Below are positions 46,561 to 59,396 of a stretch of DNA of 64,000 nucleotides, piece by piece. This stretch comes from Pocillopora verrucosa. Its lineage: Eukaryota > Cnidaria > Anthozoa > Scleractinia > Pocilloporidae. The stretch covers positions 10,809,231 to 10,873,230 of the forward strand of contig NC_089325.1 of assembly GCF_036669915.1 (NCBI RefSeq), written 5' to 3'. The position numbers were made by a program, and so were the translations under genes. Position 1 is the stretch's first letter, and each line of letters starts with the position of its first letter. Under the pieces are notes generated by a model, which had not been told where the DNA came from, did no database searches, and worked only from the letters and a program-made list of their open reading frames with translations.

Positions 46561-49500
46561 AACTGAAAAGTATACTTGTGCAATGAGATCACTACTTTCC
46601 AGAATTTCCTTTGGAAGAGCTGCAGATTTTTTTCCTCCCTTGTCATTCTCCTGACTAACAGTGGCCCGCTTGTACTTGAATTTAAAAGAATCATGCATTT
46701 CTTTGATTTTATAACTGATAGTGGCACTTGTCACAGCAGCCTTTTTAGCAGTAACATAATAGCCACAATTGTGGCTAAATTTTCTGCTGATAAGTTTTCT
46801 GGTGATGAGTCAAACTCCAAAAACTGCTGCTCCAGTTGCTGGACAGCTTGTTGGACTTCATTTCTTTCCTAAATAGTAAAGAGAATAGTATCAGAGTCGC
46901 ATAGTGGTGATTGATGAAGAAAAAGCATACAGTCAAACCTGTATTAAGCAGTCACCCATAGGGAATTCCAAGGACACTACTGAAACAGTTTCCACAGAAT
47001 TGGAGTCAAATGCGGTAAAAAATGCTATTTTACTCCATAATTGATCGCTTAATTCAAAGTTTATTGAAAAGCTTGCTAAAAAATGCATTGACTCTTTGTT
47101 AATACCAATAAACAGAATCAACAAAATGGTGACATAGCATAAAAACAGAACACTAAAGCAGAATTACTGTCTACTATTTTCTATCAGTTGGACCTCTAGG
47201 TCATATCTATGGGCCAATTGACTTGCATAATGTTTGTGCATAATATTTGTCCCAATAGTTCTAAGAAAAGTTAGATAATTGGTAACATGTTGAGCACATT
47301 TAAACTCAAAGTTAAATTATTCCTAGTTTTATTGGAGAGATTCTGTTCTAAGAAGAATCAGATAATTTGCAACATGTTGAGCACATTTAAACTCAAAGTA
47401 CTATTTCAAGTTTTATTTGAGAGATTCTGTTCAAAGAAGAAGTGGATAATTTGCAACATGTTGAGCACATTTAAACTCAAAGTACTATTCCTAGTTTAAT
47501 TTGAGAGATTTTACTCAAGTGACTGTTCAACACATGCAAAAAGAAGATAATAAAAACAGGAAGCTGGGACTCAGTCAAGGATGACCATGGCCCCTTAACA
47601 CAGGTGAAAATTACTATAACAGTAACTAAGGGGAGAAAAACTGACAACTGACCCCTTTATTACAGGGTGACTGTTTGGTATGGTGTCACAATACAGTTTC
47701 AACTGTCTAATGGTCACCCATTTCATAATGAAACAGATGTGCTTAACTATGTTTTCTTTTGTAGCACTAATTACTCCAATAAAGAGGAACATTTGAGAAA
47801 ACATTAGAGGGAATGCATCTTCTTTAAAAACCAGTACTTCCAGATGGCTTTAAAGTTAGGACAGACAATATTTACCTGTCAGTCCCAGTTGACCATAAAC
47901 AACCTTGCTTGATTTTTTACATTAATTTCGTATTCTTACACTTTTATTCCAATAAAACGTGTCATCCTGGACAAAGAGTATAATGCACATTAAATTAGAC
48001 TGATTCAAGTAAGAAAGTTTCTGAGGTGAATTAGGCAATACAACTTCTTAGAATGGACATTACTTCTTAAGTTAACTTGCTACCTTAAGTCAATGGTTAC
48101 ATACACAGTCACATACCTGGATGCATTTTTGTTCGATCTCTTCAATGTGTTTTATTCTCTGTTCTTCATCACAAACACTCTTAAGTACACCATCCCTCAT
48201 AGGTTGTGAAACCAACACTGGCTGAGTAACCAGCTCACACTTGGTGATGTCATCAGCTCTTTCTTCTTTCAGAACAAATTGATATTGAAATAAACAACAA
48301 ATTGGTGTTGAAATAATGCCATGAAAACAAAATCCCTCACAGACTTGAGGTTGTTTTTACAGGAGTAATGGGCAATTCTGTTAAGCTGTTGTATAAACAG
48401 TGTTTTAACCTCCTCAAGGGGTTTGCATAATTAAAACAAAATAGTTCTTGGTGAAGTTTACACCCAAGGCAGTGGAGACAGCATTGATCACAGCATCACA
48501 AATGTCTCTTTGTTTTTCACCCTCTTGAAAATACAGGTCCTCTATTTTAATTGTATTAAATTCTACTATTTGATTTTGCTTTTGTGCTTGACATTTGGTT
48601 GGTGAATATCATTCTTAAGGTAGAACAAACATATTTAAGTTTGGAAACTTTTTTTGCCTTTTGGAATATTGAAATGTTATTTTATTCTTCCAGCCCTCAT
48701 CCTATCATTTCCTATTACATTGAACTTCCCTACCCACTTTACAGAACCATTAATAAATAAATGACGTGAATTGAAGAATCCCTTGTAAATCACCATACCC
48801 ACTGGATACATAAACAAAACAAAAGCAAAAAATGCTGTAGTATGCTTAATGTGTTGAGTTGACTTACAGCTATCAAGTCTCATGCATTGGGTGTGAGACT
48901 CATACAAACAAATTCACTCTTACATTCTCATGCTAAAGCCATTATTCCTCACTCCTATAAGGTTTTGCATTTATTCTATTGATTTTGAGATAGAAAACTG
49001 CTGCTTTTATTAAGAACCTATAAAATTATCCTTCCAAATGCAATTTACTCCTTGTTCCCTATGCACTCATTTTGCAGACTTTTTAACAGCAAAAATTCTC
49101 TCTTAGATTGAAGAAATGCGCATTTTAGCCTTACATTTTTTTACAATTTTCCAGGGGAACATGCCCCTATATCCTCTTCCTTTTTCCACCCTTGATGGGT
49201 GATGCCCATGAAATCTTACTCTTTGCCAGCAAATGGACTTGAGAGCTCTAGTTGATGTAAACTGCATTGCAACACAGGTGAAAAGATTTGACTTTCTAGA
49301 AAAGTATGCAGGCAGGTTTACCACTAATCAGTAAATTAAGTATTAAGTCTTGGAATAAAAAGGGGATTTTTGTCCAATATTGCCCCTAACAAAATGCATA
49401 GATGACTCAACAAGGCCAAAATTTAGGTCCGCAGAAAAGTTTAAAACATGTACCACCTTCAAGACCAAATCTATTGATTAAATCTCCAAATTTGCAGACT

Positions 49501-50148
49501 CAGATCTTACACAAGCAAAATAGTAAGCGTTTGAACAAGATCTTATGTCATACAAGAACTTTGCATTCTGTTTTCCACAACATTCAACTACATAATTTTT
49601 TCAGCCACAAGATGTTGATGACATATTTCTTGCATAGGACCAAATCATTCGTTCTGAATACGACAAGTCCTAAATTTTGTACGTTATATTTTGTACATGT
49701 CAAAGACACAAGACAGTGGATGAGTTTGGACAGTGTGGGATAATTGTACATAGTAAATTACGATCAAAAAAAGAAAGGCTGATATATGGCTATTAGCTAA
49801 TGGTGTTTAATATCTCAACCAGACTTGAATTCATAGTTAGTTAGCACATAACACCAGCAGCTACAACGCTCATTGATCGACGAATTGAAAGTAATAGCTA
49901 ACCTTGTACTTCGTTCAATACATTTTGAAATACCTCCTTCAGCAGAGTTACTTCTCGCCAGGGAAATCCATTGTTAACAAAATAAGCCAACATGTCATTA
50001 TGAATATCAAGAAGTATCCCGGACCTCAAATCATCTTCTTCGTTAAATTTGTAGATCTTTACCTAACAATTTATTTAGTTCTTTTACGTCGGTAACACAG
50101 AGACATTTTGAAAATCTCTTTGTCTCTAGCGCCCGACTCGGTAGCCAT
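46561..50148 (-). CDS. C8orf74-like gene with frame breaks
   Basis: A minus-strand gene resembling human C8orf74 (function poorly known). The 5' exon 49903-50148 starts MATESGARDKEIFKMSLC, then needs two one-base shifts to reach VTDVKELNKLL and KFNEEDDLRSGILLDIHNDM, followed by YFVNNGFPWREVTLLKEVFQ, the most conserved block. A later exon, about 48117-48256 (DDITKCELVTQPVLVSQPMR and onward to IEEIEQKC), ends at a GTATGT donor. The exon 46561-46868 continues ERNEVQQAVQQLEQQFLEFD and, after one more frame shift, AAVTSATISYKIKEMHDSFK to a GTAAGT donor. An exon expected between 48256 and 49903 and the 3' end were not found. The breaks are one base each, so sequencing error and pseudogene are both possible. 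Confidence 0.6.
47285..47515. repeat. Three-copy tandem repeat of 84-87 bp
   Basis: The unit beginning acatgttgagcacatttaaa recurs at 47285, 47372 and 47456 (spacing 87 and 84). It lies in a C8orf74-like intron. The open frame across it is a by-product of the repeat length being a multiple of three. Confidence 0.9.
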
Positions 50149-51879
50149 GTTTACCACTCGAAAAGCATTCGTTTCCAGGGAAACTCGTCCTTAATGATCT
50201 ACACTAGTGGGCTTATAAGAGGGCTGAAACAGAGAATGGAAAATAACTCAATAGATACAATGAAACCTAAGTAAAACTTGACTCTTTTTTCCTAATAAAA
50301 GTATTTCTTAAAATGATAATTTTATTTCTTTTGACTTTTTCCTTAAATCAAGAGGTTTATAACAAGAGAGAAGGATCCTTAACATGAGGAACTTGTCGTT
50401 GATTGAAGGATCCTTAACATGAGGAACTTGTCGTTGATTGAAGGATTCAGGTTTTAGAGTCTTAAGAGTGTCCTTCTTATGATTAGTTCTTTGAATCACA
50501 GATAAATCTGAAGTGTCTTCCTGCTTTCTACCTAATTCACACTGATACTGGATCATAGGTCTATGTTTGCTTATGTTGCTTGATAATTGATAGTTGATCA
50601 TGATACTGATGCTGCAGAGACCAAGTAAGGTACCTATATATAGTTAAAGAGATTTACATGATCCAAATTGAATTAAAAAAGGCACAAAATGTTATTCAAA
50701 GAATAATTAAATGTAGTGGTCTCATATGTATGTAATACTACTTTTCTAGAGTAGCCATGTTCTCCAGAGTCATCAAATGTTTCATGTTCTGAGTTGACTT
50801 AAGTGGTGTAAATTCCTTAATATTAACTATTGTATCGTTGGGGAGGGAATGGTAAAAAGGGTAAGTGGATATAACTCATGTATTTTAGTCTGGTATTGAT
50901 ATCTGATTCTCACATTGAAAATTACAGTTATAGAAACTTGCAGCCTTTTCTTTCCTTTTCTTCTCTCACTAACCTCAGACCAAGAGTGATTTCGTAAATG
51001 GCCCATGAAGGCAAAAAAGAACCATGTATGCATACGAGTCGTTTAGCATTTCATTTCTCGAGATATTTGGACCGACATTAAATATGTATACTCGAATTTC
51101 AGTGCTTTCTTCATAACCCTCATAGATTTTGTGCGTCCCTCGTCAACGAACACAGAGTGGTCTGCCTGTGAAAAGACAATAAAAACGAAAAAAGACATAA
51201 ACGATATTCGTGGGTTTATTATGCCACAAAAAAAAACAAAATAAACCAAAACAAACCAAAACCAAAACAGGAAAATACAAAAATCTAAAAATAATGGAAG
51301 TGGTTTCATCGTAAGGAAAACGAGAAGTTAGTTTTGCGCCAAGAGCAAGAGCTGAGTTGCTTTTATGGATTTTTTCAAAAAACGTAAATAAAACATACCT
51401 TTTTTTGTTTGTTTGTTAGATGAAAAATGAACACATGTCGGTTGGCTTTCTTTCCCGGCGCTCGAAATAAACAATTAGATATTCTTGATTCTCATTACGT
51501 TTTTAAAGTTCGCAGTGAGTCTTGCTTGGAGTTGAGTTCGACGGTGCACCAAGGTTCTATATTCAGGACCTCCTCCTCTTTTTCTTTTCTAAGTCTCCAA
51601 CTACTTTGTTACTGTCGGTGAGAATATTTCTCGCAAGACTGAGAAATATATGCACCAGAAATCGTTTCCATGGAAATGACGCTCAGTGGTGCATGGTGGA
51701 ATCTCCCAAAGAGGCCTGGTGTCAAAGCGAAAGGCCTGGTAGATTTCTTCTCACAAACAGAAGGAATATGGCATTCCGTTTCATGCCTTTTGTTGCTGAA
51801 CTTCTTCGGTTACCTTTTTCCTGCTATAACTTACAGTTATTTGTAGGAGATTCTTCTTTTTATTATTATTTTGAAGAGG
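50149..51879. promoter_or_regulatory. Intergenic region between C8orf74-like and CPSF1-like genes
   Basis: The two genes are divergent, so promoters for both must lie within these 1.7 kb. Apart from the 38-bp duplication, no exon or clear core motif was recognised. Confidence 0.4.
50367..50446. repeat. 38-bp tandem duplication
   Basis: Two adjacent copies of a unit containing ggatccttaacatgaggaac and ttgtcgttgattgaa. Confidence 0.9.
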
Positions 51880-53200
51880 ATGTATGCGATTTATAAACAA
51901 ACACACCTTCCGATAGGAATCGAACACTGCGTGTACTGTCAATTCTTTTCGCCAGCTGAAAACAATCGTGTTGTGGCGGGGACATCACAGCTTCGTATCT
52001 ACAAGTTTTATACCCAAGACGAGGTAGGAGTGGGGCTCCGTGAATCGTTTTATGGAGACTTCAGTTGTTGTATTATTGAAAATATCTTGCTAGAATATCA
52101 GGTGTAGACAAACACACTGTTAATTATTTGAAAGCGAAATTTCCTAGGCAGTTAAACTATTTCCGACGTCTCTTTTTCCTAGTGGTCAACGGTTTCCTCA
52201 GGCTGTGTAGTTGGTACCCAGAAAAGGATATATTGTTTAAGTGGTCAAATCAAAATGTGTATATAAAATGTTAAAACAAAATGATCGGCGGTAAAGTTGG
52301 TACCTTCTGTTTAACTATTTAATGATGTTCACTTGGCCTTTGGCAATTATTTGTTATTAAACTTTTTTTCATCTATGATGTCTTCCTTTTAGCATAATTT
52401 AACAGGATCAACATCATCAGACAAGACAGGAGGTCAGTATTTACTTAAGGTGTCAGTATTTATTTGGGTTATCAAGGGTGAGATGTACTTGTAACAAGCT
52501 TTTGTTAGTTAACTTGTAACCAACAATTAAATTGGAATCCAGCCTCAAATAAAAGCACCAGATTTGGAAAGTAGAAAGTTGCCCAAATATAGAGAGTGAT
52601 ATGATGAATATTTCTGGTAACTTAAGCTGGCACACTTGGTGATTTCAAACACTGATTGCAACAAATTTGATCCCCAACAAAAATGACCAATATCTGACAT
52701 GCTATAGAGAAAGAGAGTTTCTCAATCTTCCATGTTATTACAGCTAGTTTCATTTTAATTTTTTTTTTTGGGAGGGGGAGGGTTTGGGATGGGGGGATTA
52801 GCCCCTCAGGAGATTGTAAATGTAGGTTTACATGCAGATAGTTACCAACGTTTTAAGACATGTCCACCTTTCAATGTAATGGTCAATTGAATTGCTCATA
52901 TACAAGAGTTTCACTATGCAAGATTGGGTCACCTGTGGTTTACTTTACTTAGATGGTATTACAAAGAGAAGGAAGTTGGAGCTTGTCAGTCAGTATTCTT
53001 TGTTTGGCAACATAGAATGTCTTAAAGCTGTTAGGTTAGCTGGAAATTCAAGGGACTCACTGCTATTGAGCTTTAAGGGCACCAAGGTATTCTCTTCTTG
53101 AAGTTTAAGCAATTAAATATTCAGTTTGTATTAAATAAAATCAATTACTGTTTTTTTTTGTGGGGGTTTACACAAATGAAGAATAAGCCTTTTGAGTTGA

Positions 53201-53412
53201 TTAACCCTTTAACCCCTGTGGGTGACCAAGACAGAATATCTTCTTACTATATCAATACAATATCATGCAGACAAGTGATGAGAATAAAGAAAAATATCAA
53301 TGATGAGATTACTAATTGATCCAGTACCAAATTCTTCAAACTAACATAATGAGAATCATTTGGCAGACAGTAAGGAGAATTACTAATGAGATCTTGGGAG
53401 TTAAAGGGTTAA
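53201..53412 (+). mobile_element. TTAA-type MITE, reference full-length copy
   Basis: 212 bp flanked by TTAA at both ends with inverted termini: TTAACCCTTTAACCCC at left and GGGAGTTAAAGGGTTAA at right. The TTAA target and CCC-starting terminus fit the piggyBac pattern. No coding capacity. It lies in the CPSF1 intron between the exons at 52953 and 53947. Confidence 0.92.
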
Positions 53413-54310
53413 CATAGATTCTGTCACTTTTGAATAATGAACAATTCATATCTAAAGGAGAAATGTTCTACAAGTTAGAATGTTATTTACATCATGTAGT
53501 GGACCTTAAGTTTATATAAGGGTCAACATTAATTTTGATAAAATGTTCTTTTAAATTAATTAATAACTAATTGATTTGTAATCAGCCACTGAGAATTTAA
53601 TTAATTGGCAAGAGAAACCTTAATAGGCATGTAACAATAAACTAATATTTCCAAAAGATTCAATTGTCACCCATGAAATCCTAAGATATTAACAAGACCT
53701 GTATTAAATTACATCACTCATAGAGCATTTTAAATGAAATGTATCAGATGAGAAAGATTTTCCATTTTATGTCATTGTTTGTTCCACTTTTACTTCTTTG
53801 CCATTGATTTTAGTAGACTGAGGTAAAAAAGAAAAATTTAAGTCAAGGTGCACACATTAGCCTTGATATCTAACATGATGTCCAAATGTTTAAATTTGGA
53901 TTCTTTGAAGTGTTCTTTGATAAGTGTCATTTTATTATGTGTGCAGTTTGGTGTGGTGGATTATGATCCAGGCACTCATGATCTGAAAACAAAGAGTTTG
54001 CATTTCTTTGAAGACAACAAAATAAGCAAGATAGTAGAATTTTTTGGTAAAACCTCTACAATGTTAGCCAAAATTTTAAATTGATCACAAAATGTTGTCT
54101 TCATAGCAAGAATGGTTATAATTCAAATAAAAGCTATTGTTAAGTAAAGTGTGTACTAGAGCCAAGAGACTCATCTGGCTGGGGCTTATCCTGGTTTCCA
54201 TAGCATGAAGCGACAAGGTCTTTTATTCCCCTACTCCCTCCCTGAACAAGATGTCAGTCTATTGCAAGATTGCAAGGCTACATTGTACCCCATTGAAAGG
54301 CTACATTGTA

Positions 54311-54336
54311 CCTCCCCCCCCCCCCCCCCCCCCCCC
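54311..54336 (+). repeat. Poly-C tract
   Basis: An uninterrupted run of about 26 C residues followed by CACCCCC. Length is likely unreliable in the assembly and polymorphic in nature. Proline-rich open frames here are artefacts. Confidence 0.95.
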
Positions 54337-56788
54337 ACCCCCAACTTTTCATCAGGCTTCCCTCAAAATTCACTGCAACCCAACTTTTTGGCTCTGGGTG
54401 AAATTAGAGAGGCATTGTGGAAGGAAAGTGTTTTGCCCCAGAACATAACATATTGAATCCCAGACCTTACCAGAGTCCAGTCCATAAACATCAGGCCATT
54501 CTGTCTTCCATACCTATTGGTAACTGGTCAATAATTATGAGGCAATTTTAACATGGTTTTCTTTTGTGATCAACTTAATGACACAAATGACATAAAAGGG
54601 ATTTTGTTAAACTTAAGGCCTGTAATGCACTTTTATGCCCACTAGAAACTATTTTTTATATACATCAGAAGTTAAACTAAGTACATTAGGTAGGAAACAG
54701 GCAAAAGTCACCTCATGAAGTTCATTTTGCCCTTCATCAGTTTAGTGATCAATTGATCAATTTCAAGCAGTCCATTCAAAGTTGGTTTATATAGCAGAAA
54801 AATTACACACAGACTTGCCAAAGAGGGAGAATGAATCCAAAATTTTTGTCTTTATAAACTATTCTTACCAAGTTGTTCAAGGACCTGAGTATTTGAAAGT
54901 TTTGGGGCCAAAGCCATCTGTGCTCCAAAACTTGAAAACAACTTGGGTCTGTACAACTTTATTCAAGTCATTGTCATTCCTAATATTCCTCCTCTGTAAA
55001 TGGCAACGTGAATTCACATGATAGATAATGTGATGGATGGTACTTTCCCAATTTTACAGTCATTTTTTATTCCTTGTATCACACTACAGAGTTGTAATCA
55101 AGAGTATTTTTGGCCTCCTTTGGTGTGTGGATCCTGATTGACACTGTGCAGTGATGCTTATCTGTGGCACATATATTGTGGTTTTACTGTTTAGACAAGA
55201 AGGAGCATCAGAGGAACATGAGCAGGAAGGAACTTTTACAGCAAGGTATGATACATGTGCATAAATGACCTGAGTTTTGTAACAATATACCCAAAAAGCA
55301 CCACAGAACTTGCTCTGAAGATGTGTAGATGGGTGTATAGATCTGCCAAGTATAATTAAATTTGGTCATAGCCAGGTAAGGGATGTGATGATGTCACTGA
55401 AAATCAACAACTTTTGGCAACTGAAGAAATTAAAAAACAACAACAATGTGCAGTCTGTAAACATTACATCAACTATTCCAACTTCTGTTTCAATGATGAC
55501 CCCATTGCAGGGCAAAAAACTAACATTAAAAGGAATAACTTTCAGTTCAGAACAATCAATCATTAATTTTGTTAATTTTACAATCATTTCTTGAGACACA
55601 AAATATGCAGTGGTGAGGTAAACAAATTTAAGTGATGGCCACACTTTTTAGACCATAGATTGAGTTTCTTCTTGATTCAGCTTTCACAGTTATTACAGGG
55701 TACATGTTTATTGGTTAAATTTGTACCCTGTGAGCAATGGAGATTGTGTATGGCCTAAGTTCAGAGTTTTTTAAGGAGTTTATTTTCAAATTGGCAATTA
55801 GGAATTGTTTGTGTTTAGTGGAAACACTTTTTAGTGGTAAGAATGTCTGACATTTCTGTTAGGAAGTAATTTTTGCCACTGAAGGTGGTGTTGTGTTTCA
55901 TGTACTTCTCTGTGGGAACTAATTTCTGTAAATTAAGGAGAATCTTCTAAAATTCTGACCTGCAAAATGTTTGTTTTCATTATGTTCTGTTTTAGTAGTA
56001 ACCTAGCTTCTCACCCTTAACATAACAAAGCCTTGTACATGTACCTTTTTCATTCCCTGGTGATCTTTTTGAACAATCAGAATTCTAGATCACCCAAGCA
56101 GTGGCTGTTTGTGCACTGCATATGATGATTCTCACCATTTGGGCATGTATGGCCAGGTTATTGAGTTGTTTGAAAAATGGCCCCACTGTTGGAAGTAAAA
56201 ATTTTAAGCAAATTTTACAATTTCAGAGACATAGTTTGGATAGTTAAGTTCTTAGAATTTCAGAACATGATAGGAAGTAATTTCCATGTCATAGTTTTTG
56301 TTGGTAAAGATACAAATCCTGTAGTTTCTAAAGCATACTTCTCCCATGAGGTGAGGCACATGTTGTTATTACCAGAGGTCATGACATAGAGGGTGAATTG
56401 CCTATCCAAACTTGAATGTGGAGTGAAACTGATAATGCCATTTTTTTGGCCTAAACAAGCAAATTTCCTTTATGCATTGTGGAAGTAATTTTTGGAGGAA
56501 TAATCCTTATCAACACAGACACCACACACCATTTTCATTGACATTGATTTTGACATTCACCTTTAATGAGTAAGTATAACAGCATATGTTTTCGGAGGTT
56601 TAGATGCCCTGGCCACAACAACTCATTTTAGTTGATACATAGTTTTAGGTTTGCATTTGACTGAACTGTTATTTTTTTATTGGGCAGGAGGAGAGTTGGT
56701 TTGTTCTATAAACTCTCTGCTGTACCTTAATCAGAGTGCTCCACTATATGGTTTGTCATTAAACAGCATAGCTGAACACAGCACAGAC

Positions 56789-56917
56789 TTGGTATTGGAT
56801 CAACTTATAATCCCCTAATTGGTATTTTTCTTTATTCTCATCACTTTTCTGGTTGATATTGTATTGATATTGTAAGGAGAAATTGTGTCTTGGTCACTCA
56901 TGGGAGTTAAATGGTTA
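56789..56917 (-). mobile_element. TTAA-type MITE, truncated
   Basis: About 130 bp matching one end of the family in inverse orientation (tattggatcaacttataatc), ending gggagttaaatggttaa. The other half is missing. Confidence 0.75.
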
Positions 56918-57017
56918 AGCCAATGCTGTTTTCTTCTGATTTACACTCTAGGTATGTTGTCATGATGTGTGTGGCTAAGAAAGTTATTGTATTTTTCAGA
57001 GGTCCAAGAGGGTGTGG

Positions 57018-57540
57018 TGATAATAATAATAATAAAACTACTTATATAGTGCTTATCCAGTCCTGTTCTAAGCGCTTTACAAAAATATTAAAATATCACA
57101 CATTAAAATAATATTAAAAGTAAGTCTTAAGTTAACTGATGTCTAAGATATAGGCGTTTGACATGGATAAGAAAAGAGATCATACATTAAAGTAATTTTT
57201 AAAAAGATGAGTCTTAAGTTTACGTTTAAAAATATTTAAATTGTCACAAGAACAAATGTCATCAGGTAGTTTATTCCACAGTTCAGGAGCCAAAACAGCA
57301 AAAGCTCTATAGCCATAGGACTTGAGATTAAAGTTGACAGGAGTCAGACGCAATGTTGAAGACGAACGGAGCGTTCTTGAAGTTGAATAACGGCGTATTA
57401 GGTCTTGAATGTAGACAGGAGACTGCTGGTGAAGAGCTTTATGGGTGAGCAGAATTATTTTGAATTTAATTCGCTCAGAAATTGGAAGCCAGTGTAGGTT
57501 GAACAAAACAGGGGTGATGCGGTCGAATGATCACCCTGGA
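57018..57540 (-). mobile_element. 3' end of a non-LTR retrotransposon (CR1/L2-like), truncated
   Basis: An intact minus-strand frame (57180-57506) encodes the C-terminal tail that follows reverse transcriptase in CR1/L2-type elements: LHWLPISERIKFKIILLTHK, RRYSTSRTLRSSSTLRL, GYRAFAVLAPELWNKLPDDI, FKRKLKTHLF. The non-coding tail contains an agcgctt motif and ends in a TAA/TTA trinucleotide run near 57018-57036, as such elements do. It is 5'-truncated, with no reverse transcriptase domain in the window. Confidence 0.88.
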
Positions 57541-57882
57541 TGGTGCCCAGACTTTGTTTATATCATCAGACAAACTGGTCTTTTCACTAAAGGGGAGAGA
57601 AATGTGAGTTCATCAAATAAGTATTAAATGTAATGCCGAACTGATATTTATGAAGCTTTTGATGGGCTGGTTGAAATATAAAATATCACTCTTTTAAATA
57701 GTAATTTAACTTACATTTTCCAACTGGTTCAACCTCTGCATATAACCATGATTATCATCAATGGAGTATTTAACCAGCCTTTTCATCCCTTAAGAGTGAT
57801 TGGTATCTAATTTCTTCGAACAGGATCACTGCTGAATCAAATGTCAAGGTCATGACATTAGAGTAAAGGATCACCAACCAGA

Positions 57883-58042
57883 GAACCTATTGATAGCTGA
57901 AGAAATTCTCGTTGTAAGCACCACAAGAAATGTATAGAGAACAGTCTGAAGAATACACACTGAACCTATTGACAGCTGAAGAAATTCTCGTTGTAAGCAC
58001 CACAGGTAATGTATAGAGAACAGTCTGGAGAATACACACTGT
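57883..58042. repeat. 79-bp tandem duplication
   Basis: Two adjacent copies starting gaacctattgatagctgaag and gaacctattgacagctgaag, 79 bp apart, differing at a few positions. Confidence 0.9.
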
Positions 58043-58320
58043 CATGTTAGGGTGTGAAGACTTAAATGTCAAAAAATGTTTGTTTTGATATGCATCATTG
58101 GGTTGCATAGAACATTTTTAAATGTTTTCCTTAATAAATGAATCCCTTGTAAGAAAGGAAGAAAACTTTTCAAAATGTCAGACATGTTTTAAATTAATTT
58201 TTATACCCATACTGTTTTCCTCTCACCTGTAGTTATGTTGTAACCTTGGTAACTGATGGAGTGGGGAGTGTACGGGGCTTTAATTTTGACAAAGCAGCAG
58301 CAAGTGTGCTTACTTCCTGT

Positions 58321-59340
58321 GTATGTAACAAATTTACTGTCGTCAGTAAACTTTCTTTGTTAGTAATATGATAAGATTCATGGTTCATTCTTTTGTTACA
58401 AATTGATTATGCAGTGAAAGATTACAGTATGGTTGAATTTAAAACAACAGTGGCCTTTGGCAAAAGGAATTAACTGACAAATGTGATGCTGTTTAAATTG
58501 CAGTGGCTTTTCTTTGCAATTTCGAGTGAATGTCATTTTGTGTAGGTCCTTCCAACCAGTTGTCATGGCTAAAATTAATCTTGCAGTGGCTCAAATCTGA
58601 AGATCGTTTTTATTTAGTGTGGTACTGATTTTGATTTTTTGGGCTTCCTCTAAGAGTTAGTCACATGAATTCTTCTTCTGTTTTCATACAGACATTTTAG
58701 AAAACTCAACAAGATCAGTTGGGTCTGCTTTTGGACAAAGACCAGAAAAAGTTCGTCTGCTCTCTTTTTCTCCTGCGTATTCGAATGTTATTGAAAGCAC
58801 TCTTATGGTTATATTTGCTCTATTATTTCTATTTATGGCTTGGTTACATATCATTGGCTTCAATTGCTCAAACATTTAAGGACAAGCCATAGGGATGTTT
58901 CTGTATACAGGTACATTAAAGTGAAGTGGTTTATTTATTCCAATCTCAATATGTTTGTTATCAACCGTCTTGCCTTGCCACATGTGCTTTGGTAGTTATC
59001 TCAGCACACTCATCTAGTTGTGTGGTCCCTGAAGAATCTGCCATTTGATTGAGGTCAATTTCTTGCTGTTCCTAAGCCAATTGGTAAGTTAAAGGTAGTA
59101 ATATTACATTGAACACCCTTTAGTATCAACCTCAATTGGCATTTCTGGATCCTTGTTTATACAGGATGAGTATGCTCCAAAAACTATTTGCAAGAATTAA
59201 TGAAATAAAGACTCTGAACTTGTTGTGAGATTCCAAGTAGTAACCAACATAAAAGTACATGAAAATTTATCTTCAACTGTGCGAAAGTTCAATTTTTTAC
59301 GTGTCTTCTAGACAGTGATTTATTTAGAGTAAAAAACAAT
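58321..59340. other. No gene seen
   Basis: AT-rich sequence after the last recognised CPSF1-like exon. I looked for the following CPSF1 exon and did not find it. Confidence 0.4.
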
Positions 59341-59396
59341 AAAAAAAAAATATATATATATATATATATAGATATATATAGAAAATATATAGATAT
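59341..59396. repeat. TA microsatellite, left
   Basis: TA dinucleotide run with interspersed ga, adjoining the ribozyme-bearing repeat. Confidence 0.95.

Larger units (their letters stand above)
51880..58320 (+). pseudogene. CPSF1: CPSF1-like 5' exons, damaged and incomplete
   Basis: CPSF1 (CPSF160) is the large scaffold subunit of the mRNA 3'-end processing complex. Exons: 51880-52023 (start MYAIYKQTHLPIGIEH; VVAGTSQLRIYKF), 52393-52432, 52953-53086 (ITKRRKLELVSQYSLFGNIE; RDSLLLSFKGTK), 53947 to 54033 or 54046 (VVDYDPGTHDLKT), about 55090-55245 (CAVMLICGTYIVVLLFRQEG) and 58233-58320 ([20 protein letters not shown]). Exons 1-3 join cleanly. The exon near 55090 has a one-base shift and an in-frame TGA just before the conserved Cys-Ala, where the family has Gly. 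About 130 residues expected between 55245 and 58233 were not found, nor was anything after 58320, although the full protein is over 1400 aa. A partial or decaying copy is likelier than a working gene. Confidence 0.7.

Noticed and set aside
47287..47499. Repeat protein frame (MLSTFKLKV repeats)
   Set aside because: It arises because a noncoding tandem repeat has unit lengths of 84 and 87 bp. It is short, with no family resemblance.
54205..54456. Proline-rich frames
   Set aside because: The proline run is the poly-C homopolymer; the rest has no domain.
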